NCBI RefSeq assembly: GCF_001646665.1
Contig: NZ_LWBU01000363.1
Location: forward strand, 143,786 to 207,785
Length of the DNA: 64,000 nt
Reading direction: 5' to 3'
Source: Streptomyces noursei
Lineage (GTDB): Bacteria; Actinomycetota; Actinomycetes; Streptomycetales; Streptomycetaceae
A model generated the notes under the pieces. It did not search any database, had not been told where the DNA came from, and was given only the letters and a program-made list of their open reading frames with translations. Below, one piece after another: positions 53,533 to 61,304 of the stretch. Each line of letters opens with the position of its first letter. The stretch's first letter is position 1. The translations under genes were made by a program, and so were the position numbers.

Positions 53533-54924
53533 TCAGCCGACATCGAGACGCAGAAGATCTTCCTCTGTCTCGCGCCGGACGATCACGCGCGCCTCGCCGT
53601 CGCGGACGGCGACGACGGGCGGGCGGAGTGCGTGGTTGTAGTTGCTGGCCATGGAGCGGCAGTACGCGCCGGTGGCCGGCACGGCGATGAGGTCGCCGGG
53701 CGCCACGTCGGCGGGCAGGAACGCGTCCTTGACCACGATGTCGCCGCTCTCGCAGTGCTTGCCGACGACCCGGCTGAGCATCGGCTCCGCGTCGCTCGTC
53801 CGCGAGACCAGCGCGACGCTGTACTCGGCGTCGTACAGGGCGGTGCGGATGTTGTCCGACATGCCGCCGTCGACGCTCACGTACGTCCGCAGCCCCGCGA
53901 GCGGCTTGACGGTGCCGACCTCGTACAGCGTGAACGCGGTGGGGCCGACGATCGCCCGCCCCGGCTCGACGGAGATGCGCGGCGTGCGCAGCCCCGCGGC
54001 CTCGCACTCGCGCGTCACGATGTCGCTGAGCGCCTTGGCGATCTCGTGCGGCTCGCGCGGGTCGTCGTCCGAGGTGTACGCGATGCCGAGGCCGCCGCCG
54101 AGGTCGATCTCCGGCAGCTCGACGCCGTGCTCGTCGCGGACCTGCTTGAGCAGCCCCACCACCCGGTGGGCGGCCACCTCGAACCCGGAGGTGTCGAAGA
54201 TCTGCGAACCGATGTGGGAGTGGATGCCGATGAGCTCCAGCCCGTCCAGGCGCAGCGCCCGCCGTACGGCCTCGGCGGCCTCGCCGCCGGCCAGCGCGAT
54301 GCCGAACTTCTGGTCCTCGTGGGCGGTGGCGATGAACTCGTGCGTGTGGGCCTCGACGCCCACCGTCACCCGGATCTGCACCTTCTGCCGCTTGCCCAGC
54401 GACTGGGCGACGTGCGCGACGCGCACGATCTCCTGGAACGAGTCGAGCACGATCCGCCCGACGCCGGACTGCACCGCCCGCTCGATCTCGTGGGTGCTCT
54501 TGTTGTTGCCGTGGAAGGCGATCCGCTCGGGCGGCATCCCGGCCTCGAGCGCGGTCGTCAGCTCACCGCCCGAGCAGACGTCGAGGTTGAGCCCCTCCTC
54601 CTTCAGCCACCGCACGACGGCACGGGACAGGAAGGCCTTGCCGGCGTAGAACACGTCCGCGTCCCTGCCGAACGCCTCGGCCCAGGCACGGCAGCGGGCG
54701 CGGAAGTCGGCCTCGTCGAGGAAGTACGCGGGGGTGCCGAACTCCTCGGCGAGGGTGGTGACGGGGATCCCGCCGACGGTGACGACCCCGTCCGCGTCGC
54801 GGGCGACGGTCCGGGACCAGACCTTCTCGTCGAGCCGGTTGAGGTCGGCGGGCGGGCCGGAGTAGTGGCCCTCGGGCAGGACGTCGGCGTGGCGGGGCCC
54901 TGCGGGGTGTGCGGAACGGCTCAT
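53533..54924 (-). CDS. lysA: Diaminopimelate decarboxylase
   Basis: A 463-residue fold-III PLP enzyme converting meso-diaminopimelate to lysine. The PLP lysine is K96 in VFYAGKAFLS. Also visible are LNLDVCSGGEL, HIGSQIFD, EPGRAIVGPTAF and the inter-subunit active-site cysteine in GKHCESGDIV. ATG 54924 (MSRSAHPAG) is chosen; the much longer open frame upstream runs antisense-like through nrtL and is rejected. It begins 7 nt after nrtL. Confidence 0.96.
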   Translation of the reverse strand: MSRSAHPAGPRHADVLPEGHYSGPPADLNRLDEKVWSRTVARDADGVVTVGGIPVTTLAEEFGTPAYFLDEADFRARCRAWAEAFGRDADVFYAGKAFLSRAVVRWLKEEGLNLDVCSGGELTTALEAGMPPERIAFHGNNKSTHEIERAVQSGVGRIVLDSFQEIVRVAHVAQSLGKRQKVQIRVTVGVEAHTHEFIATAHEDQKFGIALAGGEAAEAVRRALRLDGLELIGIHSHIGSQIFDTSGFEVAAHRVVGLLKQVRDEHGVELPEIDLGGGLGIAYTSDDDPREPHEIAKALSDIVTRECEAAGLRTPRISVEPGRAIVGPTAFTLYEVGTVKPLAGLRTYVSVDGGMSDNIRTALYDAEYSVALVSRTSDAEPMLSRVVGKHCESGDIVVKDAFLPADVAPGDLIAVPATGAYCRSMASNYNHALRPPVVAVRDGEARVIVRRETEEDLLRLDVG

Positions 54925-54931
54925 TTCTCTC

Positions 54932-56011
54932 TCACAGGTAGTCAGGGGCGCTGATGCCGAGCAGGGCCAGGCCGCCGGCCAGCACCGTCCCGGCGGCTTC
55001 GGCGAGGGCGAGCCGGGAGCGGTGGGCGGCCGAGGGTTTCTCGTCGCCGAGGGGGAGCACGGTGTGCTGGAACCCCAGGAACGCGTCGGCGGTGGCCTCC
55101 AGGTGCCGGGCGACCCGGTCGGGGGCGCGGTGGCGGGCGGCGGCCTCGAGGACGGCGGGGTGATCGCCGAGGGCGGCGAGGAGGCGCGGCGCGGCGACGT
55201 CCTCCTCGCACGCGGGGGTGATGCCGAGCTGGGCTCCGTTGCGGAGCAGGGCGCGCGCCCGGGAGTGGGCGTACCGCACGGTGAACAGCGGGTTGGCCTC
55301 GCTCTGGACGAGCAGCCCGTCCGGCACGAGGGCCCGGTCGTGCGCGGCGGGCCGCAGCAGCGCCCAGCGGGCGGCGTCGGGGCCGAGGGCGGCGACGTCG
55401 TGGGCGGCGGGGAGGGGGCGGAGGGTGACGGTCTCGGGGCGGGTGGCGTGGGGGTGGCCGTCGTGGCGTTCGTCGTGGCGCGGGCGGGCGTCGTGGCGGG
55501 GGTCGTCGTGGCGCGGGCGGGCGTCGTGGCGGGGGTCGTCGTGCCGCTCGTCGTGGACGTGGGCGCCCTGCGCGAGGAGGAGGGCGCGTACCGCCTCGGC
55601 CAGCACGGTGGCCCGTACGTCGCCGGGGTGCACCAGCCGGTAGGCGCGGCCCCGCAGGGCGTCGCCGTGGCCGTACCGCTCCTTCTTGTCGAGGACGTCG
55701 CGCACCAGGGCGTGCCGGCTCCGGTCGGCCAGCGTGATGTTGAGGAACCCCGGCCCGGTGATCTCGACGTGCTCGATGCCCTCGGCCTCCGCGATCCTGG
55801 GCCGCAGCACCTGGGCGACGCCCAGCGGGGCCATCCCGGCCTCGCGGGCCAGCTGGAGGGCGGCGTTGGTGGCCCAGTCCCCGCTGCCGCCGGGCCGCGG
55901 GCGCTCGATCCCGACCCGCTCGGGGACCCGGGTGCCCGCCCGCAGCGCGCCTTCACCGACCGCGCGGCGCACGGCGTGCAGCACGGTGAGGGAGAGGTCC
56001 GCGGGGGTCAC
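54932..56011 (-). CDS. nrtL: ArgRS-related anticodon-binding protein NrtL
   Basis: A 359-residue derivative of arginyl-tRNA synthetase. It keeps the N-terminal additional domain (GDWATNAALQLAREAGMAP, GPGFLNITL) and the C-terminal DALR-type anticodon-binding helices (EANPLFTVRYAHSRARALL). The catalytic HIGH and KMSKS motifs are absent, so it cannot aminoacylate. A His/Asp/Arg-rich linker of about 40 residues (from 152) replaces much of the core and contains an exact 33-nt tandem duplication. Start GTG 56011. It is directly upstream of lysA, a conserved actinobacterial pairing; function unknown. Confidence 0.82.
   Translation of the reverse strand: MTPADLSLTVLHAVRRAVGEGALRAGTRVPERVGIERPRPGGSGDWATNAALQLAREAGMAPLGVAQVLRPRIAEAEGIEHVEITGPGFLNITLADRSRHALVRDVLDKKERYGHGDALRGRAYRLVHPGDVRATVLAEAVRALLLAQGAHVHDERHDDPRHDARPRHDDPRHDARPRHDERHDGHPHATRPETVTLRPLPAAHDVAALGPDAARWALLRPAAHDRALVPDGLLVQSEANPLFTVRYAHSRARALLRNGAQLGITPACEEDVAAPRLLAALGDHPAVLEAAARHRAPDRVARHLEATADAFLGFQHTVLPLGDEKPSAAHRSRLALAEAAGTVLAGGLALLGISAPDYL
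55478..55543. repeat. Exact 33-nt tandem duplication in nrtL
   Basis: 55478-55510 and 55511-55543 are base-identical. They encode HDDPRHDARPR twice within the linker, followed by the degenerate HDERHDGHPH. Base identity implies a recent duplication, probably polymorphic between strains. Confidence 0.95.
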
Positions 56012-56088
56012 GGGACAAGCGTATGGGAGGACCCCCTCCGGGAAGGAACCGGTTTCGCCATCCGGTCACCCGCCACCCGGCCGGCCGG

Positions 56089-56523
56089 TCAGCTCCAGGC
56101 GCTCCCGGCATGCCCGGCGCCGCTCCGCCCGTCGACGGGCGGCGGAGTCTCCCGGTGCATGAGCTGCCGCACCAGCCGCACGAGCTCGGCCGGCTCGAAG
56201 GGCTTCGCCAGGAACGCGTCCACCCCGGCGGCGAGCCCGCTCTCCACCTCGTACTGCGTGCACGCGCTGACGATCGCCACGGGCAGGTGTCTGGTCCGCG
56301 GATCCTCCCGCAGCCGCTCGGCGGTCCGCAGACCGTCCAGGCGGGGCATGACGACGTCGAGGGTCACCACGTCGGGCCGGACGTCATGGATCACGTCCAG
56401 GCACTCGGCACCATCGGCCGCGGTCACGACCTCGAAGCCCTCCAGCTCGAGGTTGACCCTGATCAGCTGCCGGATGACCCTGTTGTCGTCCACGACGAGC
56501 ACCCGGCCGGACACGCCTGACAC
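56089..56523 (-). CDS. Stand-alone response regulator (receiver domain)
   Basis: A receiver-only protein of about 144 residues. The acidic pair is in VLVVDDN, the phosphoacceptor Asp in VVTLDVVMPRLDG, Ser/Thr switch in AIVSACTQ and the Lys in FLAKPFEP. There is no output domain and no kinase gene nearby. Start GTG 56523 or GTG 56514, with no clear ribosome site, so leaderless translation is possible. It lies immediately before the tRNA-Arg gene that marks the chromosomal edge of the element. Confidence 0.82.
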   Translation of the reverse strand: MSGVSGRVLVVDDNRVIRQLIRVNLELEGFEVVTAADGAECLDVIHDVRPDVVTLDVVMPRLDGLRTAERLREDPRTRHLPVAIVSACTQYEVESGLAAGVDAFLAKPFEPAELVRLVRQLMHRETPPPVDGRSGAGHAGSAWS

Positions 56524-56691
56524 AACTCGAGAGTAGGTCGAGCCGCTGCCCTGCGTCCGGGTTTTCCCCACTTCCGCCCCACACGGGCGACCCGACCCTC
56601 CCGGCCACCCCTAAATACCTGTTCACAGGCACCGCCCCGGAGCTGGTAGTGTTCTACCCGTCGCCGCGAGCAACACCACCGCGACGGACAC

Positions 56692-56763
56692 GCCCCCGTA
56701 GCTCAGGGGATAGAGCAACGGCCTCCGGAGCCGTGTGCGCAGGTTCGAATCCTGCCGGGGGCA
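56692..56763 (+). tRNA. tRNA-Arg (anticodon CCG)
   Basis: Cloverleaf: acceptor GCCCCCG pairs with CGGGGGC (56756-56762), discriminator A 56763. The D arm is GCTC...GAGC, the anticodon stem ACGGC/GCCGT encloses the loop CTCCGGA (anticodon CCG, reads CGG), and the T arm is GCAGG TTCGAAT CCTGC. CCA is not encoded (ACCC follows). Its 3' half is the probable attachment site used by the integrase downstream. Confidence 0.97.
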
Positions 56764-56923
56764 CCCTGTATGAGGTGCCCAAAGACCCCGTCACCAGCGG
56801 AAACGCTGCGAGCGGGGTCTTCGCGTATACGCAGCCACATGCCGCCCGGAGCGACCGTATGTCGAGGTCTGTGGACGAGGCGTGGACGGGATCTTGGAAC
56901 GTAAGCGCAGGTCATGCCCGGCT

Positions 56924-56958
56924 CCCCAAGGCCCCGGACAGGTCCAGGGGCCTTGGGG
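56924..56958. terminator. Stem-loop between tRNA-Arg and the GYD gene
   Basis: CCCCAAGGCCCC (56924-56935) pairs with GGGGCCTTGGGG (56947-56958), with an inner GGAC/GTCC pair. It lies 60 nt downstream of the GYD gene stop on the minus strand and 160 nt after the tRNA, so it may terminate either. The tRNA-to-GYD gap of 254 nt holds nothing else visible. Confidence 0.6.
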
Positions 56959-57017
56959 TTACCGCCTTGAGCGCGTCACTCTCACCAACAGAGCCTCGAC
57001 GGGGAAGGGGAAGTCCC

Positions 57018-57314
57018 TCAGCCGGTGGCTTTGGCGATGATGCGGTCCATCTCCTCCCGGCCGAAGGCTCGCAGGGTCGTGCTACGGACGTTGCCCAACG
57101 CGCCGACCTGTAGGAGCACCGCGGTGGCAGTCTCGTCGTCGGGCGCCTCCACGACAGCCACGATGTCGTACGGGCCGACGGTCCAGAAGAGGTTCAGGAC
57201 CTTCACCCCGAGCTTCTGAGCCGCTGCCGTGAAGGCTTCGGCGCGTTGCGGGGTGTCCTTGTAGCCGCGAACTCCCTGGTCGGTCCAGTTCAGCAGCGCA
57301 ACAAACGTCGGCAT
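57018..57314 (-). CDS. GYD-domain protein
   Basis: A 98-residue alpha/beta-barrel ferredoxin-like protein. It has the GYD-family layout MPTFVALLNWTDQGVRGYKD, FWTVGPYDIVAVVEAPDDE, and a closing amphipathic helix. ATG 57314. Biochemical role is not established for the family. It sits between the tRNA attachment site and the integrase, so it is either carried by the element or was captured at its edge. Confidence 0.8.
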   Translation of the reverse strand: MPTFVALLNWTDQGVRGYKDTPQRAEAFTAAAQKLGVKVLNLFWTVGPYDIVAVVEAPDDETATAVLLQVGALGNVRSTTLRAFGREEMDRIIAKATG

Positions 57315-57506
57315 GATCCTCTACCCCTGTAAGTAGACGCAACTAGTCGTGGTCAACTCTGGGCATCATGCGCGTAATGCGCATGAGAGGCGCCTCTGAA
57401 CGAGTGATGGAAGCCGGCCTTACTTCATGGCCCGGCCCGACATACACCCCGGAGCCACCGGCGCGGAATTCCTGAGGACAGGAACGCCCCTCTCGGCCAA
57501 GGCATG

Positions 57507-57538
57507 CCGATGCCCCGGAACAAGTCCGGGGGCATCGG
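57507..57538. terminator. Stem-loop downstream of the integrase gene
   Basis: CCGATGCCCCGGA (57507-57519) pairs with TCCGGGGGCATCGG (57525-57538) with one bulged G and a 5-nt loop. It lies 19 nt beyond the stop codon of the restored integrase frame (57557), where a terminator for int-xis-repSA is expected. Confidence 0.6.
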
Positions 57539-57556
57539 GACTACCGTCGTCTGCGA

Positions 57557-58929
57557 TCACTCGTACTCGCGCAACAGATCCTCAATACGCCGGTTGGCGA
57601 CGTCTTGCCGTCCGTCGAGGCACTTGGCGTAGCGGGTCAGCAAACCTCCACGCTGTTGCCGGCGCGCTCGGCCACCTCGGTGGGGTCGACACCCGCATTC
57701 AGCCACGTCGACAGCGCCGAGTGCCGAAGGTCGTACGGCCGACTCGCGAGCGGCGAGGCCGCGACGGCCGGCGGAAGCGCGAGGAGCCGAGCTTCCTGCC
57801 ACACGCGGTAGTAGGTCGAGGACGGGACGACCGAGCCCTTCTCACTGAAGAAGAGCCGTCCGTCGTCCGCCGTGCCGAAGGTGGCCAGGTGCTCGCGGAG
57901 CACGGCGACGAGGTGGGGCGGGATGGGCACCCGCCTGACGTCCTCGGTCGGCCGGTTCTTCAGCCCGCGGTCGTCATGGGTCTCCCCCGAGTCGGTCCAC
58001 TGCTTGCCGACGGACGGACGGGTCCGGTGGAGCAGCGCCGAGCCCCAGCCCTGCTCGGGCAGCTTAAGGTCCGTCTCGACGATGCCGACCGCTTCCGCCG
58101 GCCGCAGGCCACCGAAGTACATGGCGGCGAACAGACCCACGAGGCGACGACCACGAGCACGCCGGTACCCGCCCACGTAGGAAACCGCCGCCAGGAGGTT
58201 CCGTGCCTGCTCCGGATTGGCGACAACCCGCGGGTCGACCTGGTTGGATACCTTCGGCTTCTGCCAGCGGACAGCCGTGATGGGGTTCTCCCGCAGCTCC
58301 CCCAGGTCGACGGCGTAGTTCGCGGCGTTGACGAGCGTCCGACGCTTGCGCCGCACGGTCTCCGCCGCTGCTGCCGTGCCGTCGAGCTTGAGCTTCAGCG
58401 AGTCGAGGACCGTGCGAGCCGTGGCCGCTTCAGCGAGATCGGCGATCGGCCGGGACGCCTTGGACACCCAGTGGAGAACGTTCCGCACGTCGTCCGGGAC
58501 TTCCCGGTCATCGGGCCCCGGCAGCACGAAGGCCCAATTGCGCAGTGCTCTGCGGATTTCCTCGTCGGACGGTCGTCCGGCGCGCTCGTCGAGGAGTTCC
58601 AGCGTCACGCTGGTGAGGGCTTCGTTGATGCCGTCCCGTGTGTTGGGGGCGGCATGAGGCCATTTCATGGCGAGGTACCGGAGGGCGAAGGCGTACCACG
58701 ACACGGCCGACTTCTTCTCTTCCATCGAGGCCGGAAGTCCCGACTCCGTGTCGAACTCCTCGCCCTCGCGCATCGCACGCATGAGCTTCGTGCGGTAGTG
58801 GTCTGCAAGCGCCTTGGTGCGGAATGACTCCAAGAACACATTGCCCGCGACGGACCAGCGGACACCGTACGAGGGCGTTTTGGTTTCCCGCTTACGGACT
58901 CCCCAGACCTTCACATCGAGAGACTTCAC
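57557..58929 (-). pseudogene. int: AICE tyrosine integrase, frameshifted near the C terminus
   Basis: The open frame from GTG 58929 encodes 430 residues of a site-specific tyrosine recombinase and stops at 57637. Conserved boxes are GGLRPAEAVG (catalytic Arg) and RPYDLRHSALSTWL. It ends AERAGNSVEVC. The adjacent frame continues with LLTRYAKCLDGRQDVANRRI to a stop at 57557, which is the expected C terminus and holds the nucleophilic Tyr. A single missing base around 57641-57646 explains the break. Unless it is a sequencing error or a programmed slip, the enzyme is inactive. The start overlaps the xis stop (GTGA). Confidence 0.85.
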
Positions 58930-59120
58930 GCCGCCTCCTCCAGTTGTCGCAGCCAGGTGTTGAAGTCACTCCGCCAAATCCGCAGCTCTCCGTTGGGCAG
59001 CTTGAATGCGGCCGGCCCGTACCCCAGTTCTCGCCAGCGGTAGAACGTCCGACGGGAGACACCGCCCAGCTCATCCAGGACTTGGCGAACGGTCATGAGC
59101 TCGTCGCGATGGGCGTCCAT
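58926..59120 (-). CDS. xis: Excisionase-like HTH protein (Xis)
   Basis: A 64-residue MerR/Xis-type winged helix: LMTVRQVLDELGGVSRRTFYRWRELGYGP then LPNGELRIWRSDFNTWL. This class directs excision by the adjacent integrase. It overlaps the integrase start by 4 nt and the repSA 3' end by 28 nt, so the three genes form one tight operon. ATG 59120. Confidence 0.9.
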   Translation of the reverse strand: MDAHRDELMTVRQVLDELGGVSRRTFYRWRELGYGPAAFKLPNGELRIWRSDFNTWLRQLEEAA

Positions 59121-60310
59121 GTCGGTCCTCCTTCCGTTCCGGGGGCGGGTTCGAGGGACGCAGCGAGCCAGGCCTCGCCGTTACTCAGGCCGGTTCCGGC
59201 GAAGACCCAGTGGGCGAGGACGAGCGTGGTTTCGCCGTCCTGGGGAGCGGCCGTGGCGGCTTGTGCGCGGCGCCATTCGGCGCGGGCGTCGCGGAGGGCG
59301 CCGAGGGTGGTGGAGTAGTGGCGGGACTTGGTGGAGAAGTGGCCGCGGAAGCCGAGCATGTGGGCCCAGGCGCGCAGGCGGAGGTGTTCGAGGTCCTTGC
59401 GTGCGCCGAGGGTCCAGGCCGTTCGGATCATGCGGCGGGCGTGGTCGGTGATCCGTGCCTGTGCCAGTTCGGCGAGGAAGCGGATCGGCCGGTCCAGGGT
59501 GCCGGTCGCTATTTCGGCGCCTTTGGTGGCGTACTTGGCGATGTACGCGGCGACGGCCCGGTCGGTCAGCTCCTGGCCGCCGTCGAAGTCGGCGGAGCGG
59601 ATGGTTCGTACGTCGAGTTGGCGGCCGAAGGTGAAGGCGTGGGCGCGACCGTCGACCTCCGGGCCGTTGACACGGGTGGCGGCGACGGCGGCATGGATGG
59701 CGCCGGTCAGCAGCTCGGCGGACGCCCAGGCCGGAGGTGCCGTATCGCCGCCCTCCGGGCCGTCCAGGCGGATGACCGCGTGGAAGTGGACAGCACCCCG
59801 CTTCTGATACTCGGCGACCTTGGCGAAGGAGACGCGTGCGTGATGCCGAAACGCGCGTTGGGTGAGTCCGGCGCGCTTGGCGATCTCACGGCGCAGGTAG
59901 ATCGAGAAGCGCCGCCAGAGGGCTCCGGCATGGGCGTTCCAGAGCACGGCCGCTTCATAGTCGTACGCGTCCGGATCGAGGGGCGTACCGAGGGCCGGGT
60001 CTGTGTCGTCGTGGGCACCGCAGCGGCAGGGCCGCCCGCTGGAGGGGCGGTTATGGACCGGGCCGAAGCTCGGTGCGGTGAGGGTGGCGAAGACGCGGGG
60101 GTGTGTGCCGACCTGTTCGGCGGTGCCCTTGCCGCCGCAGAGTCCGGCGGTGATCAGGTGGAAGGTGTCTCGGCGGTAGACCTCCGCGCAGGCCGCGCAG
60201 CGGGTGGCGCGACGGTTGTTGCAGCGGAGCCCCTCAAGGGACCGCTCCACATGTACGGGGATGATTCGGTCTCGTGCTGTTCTGGGGAGATGCTGGTCTG
60301 CCTCCTGCAT
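59093..60310 (-). CDS. repSA: RepSA-type replication initiator
   Basis: A 405-residue rolling-circle initiator of the pSAM2 RepSA family, used by AICEs after excision. A cysteine cluster (C30, C38, C41 in RCNNRRATRCAACAEVYRRD) may bind zinc. FATLTAPSFGPVH follows, and the HUH metal site is H175-F-H177 in KRGAVHFHAVI. AAYIAKYATKG is near the nicking-tyrosine region. It starts at ATG 60310 with a poor ribosome site, 9 nt after a small gene. The N terminus before C30 is shorter than in relatives I recall. Confidence 0.88.
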   Translation of the reverse strand: MQEADQHLPRTARDRIIPVHVERSLEGLRCNNRRATRCAACAEVYRRDTFHLITAGLCGGKGTAEQVGTHPRVFATLTAPSFGPVHNRPSSGRPCRCGAHDDTDPALGTPLDPDAYDYEAAVLWNAHAGALWRRFSIYLRREIAKRAGLTQRAFRHHARVSFAKVAEYQKRGAVHFHAVIRLDGPEGGDTAPPAWASAELLTGAIHAAVAATRVNGPEVDGRAHAFTFGRQLDVRTIRSADFDGGQELTDRAVAAYIAKYATKGAEIATGTLDRPIRFLAELAQARITDHARRMIRTAWTLGARKDLEHLRLRAWAHMLGFRGHFSTKSRHYSTTLGALRDARAEWRRAQAATAAPQDGETTLVLAHWVFAGTGLSNGEAWLAASLEPAPGTEGGPTWTPIATSS

Positions 60311-60319
60311 GAGCGTGGC

Positions 60320-60463
60320 CTACTCACGGATGATTTGCACGCACAGGTTTGCGAGTTGGGCCGCTTGACGACGAACTGGATCGTCCGTGTTGAGGTCCGC
60401 CTCAAAAAGTGCCAAGGCGTCTTGCAGGACGGAATAGCGATTGGATGCAAGGGCACCGGTCAT
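60320..60463 (-). CDS. Small protein upstream of repSA
   Basis: A 47-residue frame from ATG 60463 to TAG 60320. The product (MTGALASNRYSVLQDALALF at the start, ending NLCVQIIRE) is an amphipathic helical hairpin with good protein character. It ends 9 nt before repSA, so they are probably co-transcribed. Small proteins at this position occur in other AICEs, but I cannot name a family. The ribosome site is weak. Only a homology search would confirm it. Confidence 0.5.
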   Translation of the reverse strand: MTGALASNRYSVLQDALALFEADLNTDDPVRRQAAQLANLCVQIIRE

Positions 60464-60990
60464 CCACGGGCACAGTCTGCCGGATCGCACGCAGACCGGT
60501 GAAGAGGGCGCCGGCCCACCACGGCACCGGGACCCAGGGCATGCCGGGCATCACAGCGGCGCTCGAGGTCGCACGGAGGAAGCCCTGCGATGGGAGGACG
60601 AGGACCCCTGAAAGAGAACCGAAAACATCTTTTATCCGCCTAACATTCGCCGAATCCGGCGTTACGGCACCGCCATAATCGCGCAGGCCATGCATGAAGG
60701 GCTTGCAGTCGTAGAGCGTCCCTGCGGGAATCGGCATGGGAGTGCACCAAGCGTCACGGGCGAGATACCGTCAGGCGAAATGCTTGGGGATAAATTATCT
60801 CCAGAATAGCCTGCGGTTAGCCCAGTGAACTGCTTGGTTCACCACTGCCCTCGCGCACCACAATAAACTCTCCTCACCATTCCACGAGGCGTCCGAGGTG
60901 CGGATGTCTTCACAATGCCAGTGTCACAAAACAGTCAATTTGAAACATTAAGAAAATTCTGGCGTAAACGGTGCATATATCACAATTCGA

Positions 60991-61026
60991 TTCAAGCTTC
61001 ATAAAACACCATAAATGAAGCTTGAA
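60991..61026. repeat. Perfect 12-bp inverted repeat in AT-rich DNA
   Basis: TTCAAGCTTCAT (60991-61002) and ATGAAGCTTGAA (61015-61026) are exact inverse complements with a 12-nt spacer. They lie at the end of the AT-rich section. Possible roles are an operator for an element regulator, a replication or transfer site, or a factor-independent terminator. None can be decided from sequence alone. Confidence 0.7.
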
Positions 61027-61054
61027 GTCACAGAGGCGGGCGTCCCACATCCCC

Positions 61055-61102
61055 CTGTTGTTGTCAACAGTCCTTGCTGGGCGCGAATGAGGTGGTTAAA
61101 GT
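61055..61102 (+). promoter_or_regulatory. Candidate promoter/operator for the GHKL ATPase gene
   Basis: CTGTTG (61055-61060) and CAACAG (61065-61070) form a perfect inverted repeat with a 4-nt spacer. TTGCTG (61074-61079) and TAAAGT (61097-61102) then fit -35 and -10 hexamers at 17-nt spacing. Transcription would begin near 61109, leaving a leader of about 195 nt before the ATG at 61305. The palindrome just upstream of the -35 could be an activator or repressor site. Confidence 0.4.
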
Positions 61103-61304
61103 GCGAACTGATAGGGATCCGTCCCGATGCTGTGGATTCCCGTACGCCTGGGGGCGCCACGTTTCAGAGCCGCATCGCGCTTCCATGTCGCCGTACCAGC
61201 GACTGGAGGTCTTCGCTCATGTCGAGTCATCCGACGGTGGTTTGGAAGCCCATCGTCCATGTCAAAGGCCGCAATTCCCAACGCAGCCTAGGGGGACGTT
61301 TTCC

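Larger units (their letters stand above)
60464..61304. other. Gene-poor, AT-richer gap in the element
   Basis: These 841 nt hold no gene I can support. The minus-strand frame 60402-60737 and the plus-strand frame 61015-61341 lack ribosome sites and protein character. The section 60740-61030 is clearly richer in A and T than the rest of the window, with runs such as AATTTGAAACATTAAG. It contains a perfect inverted repeat, followed by a candidate promoter for the GHKL gene. It could hold the replication origin or regulatory sites, or be the scar of lost AICE genes. Confidence 0.5.

Noticed and set aside
59093..60310. Transposase or phage replication protein instead of RepSA
   Set aside because: The HUH motif, Cys cluster, overlap with xis and int, and tRNA proximity fit the AICE RepSA family better than insertion-sequence or phage proteins.
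60402..60737. Minus-strand 111-codon frame upstream of repSA
   Set aside because: It overlaps the better 47-codon gene in another frame, has no ribosome site and lacks recognisable structure. It could be a decayed remnant.
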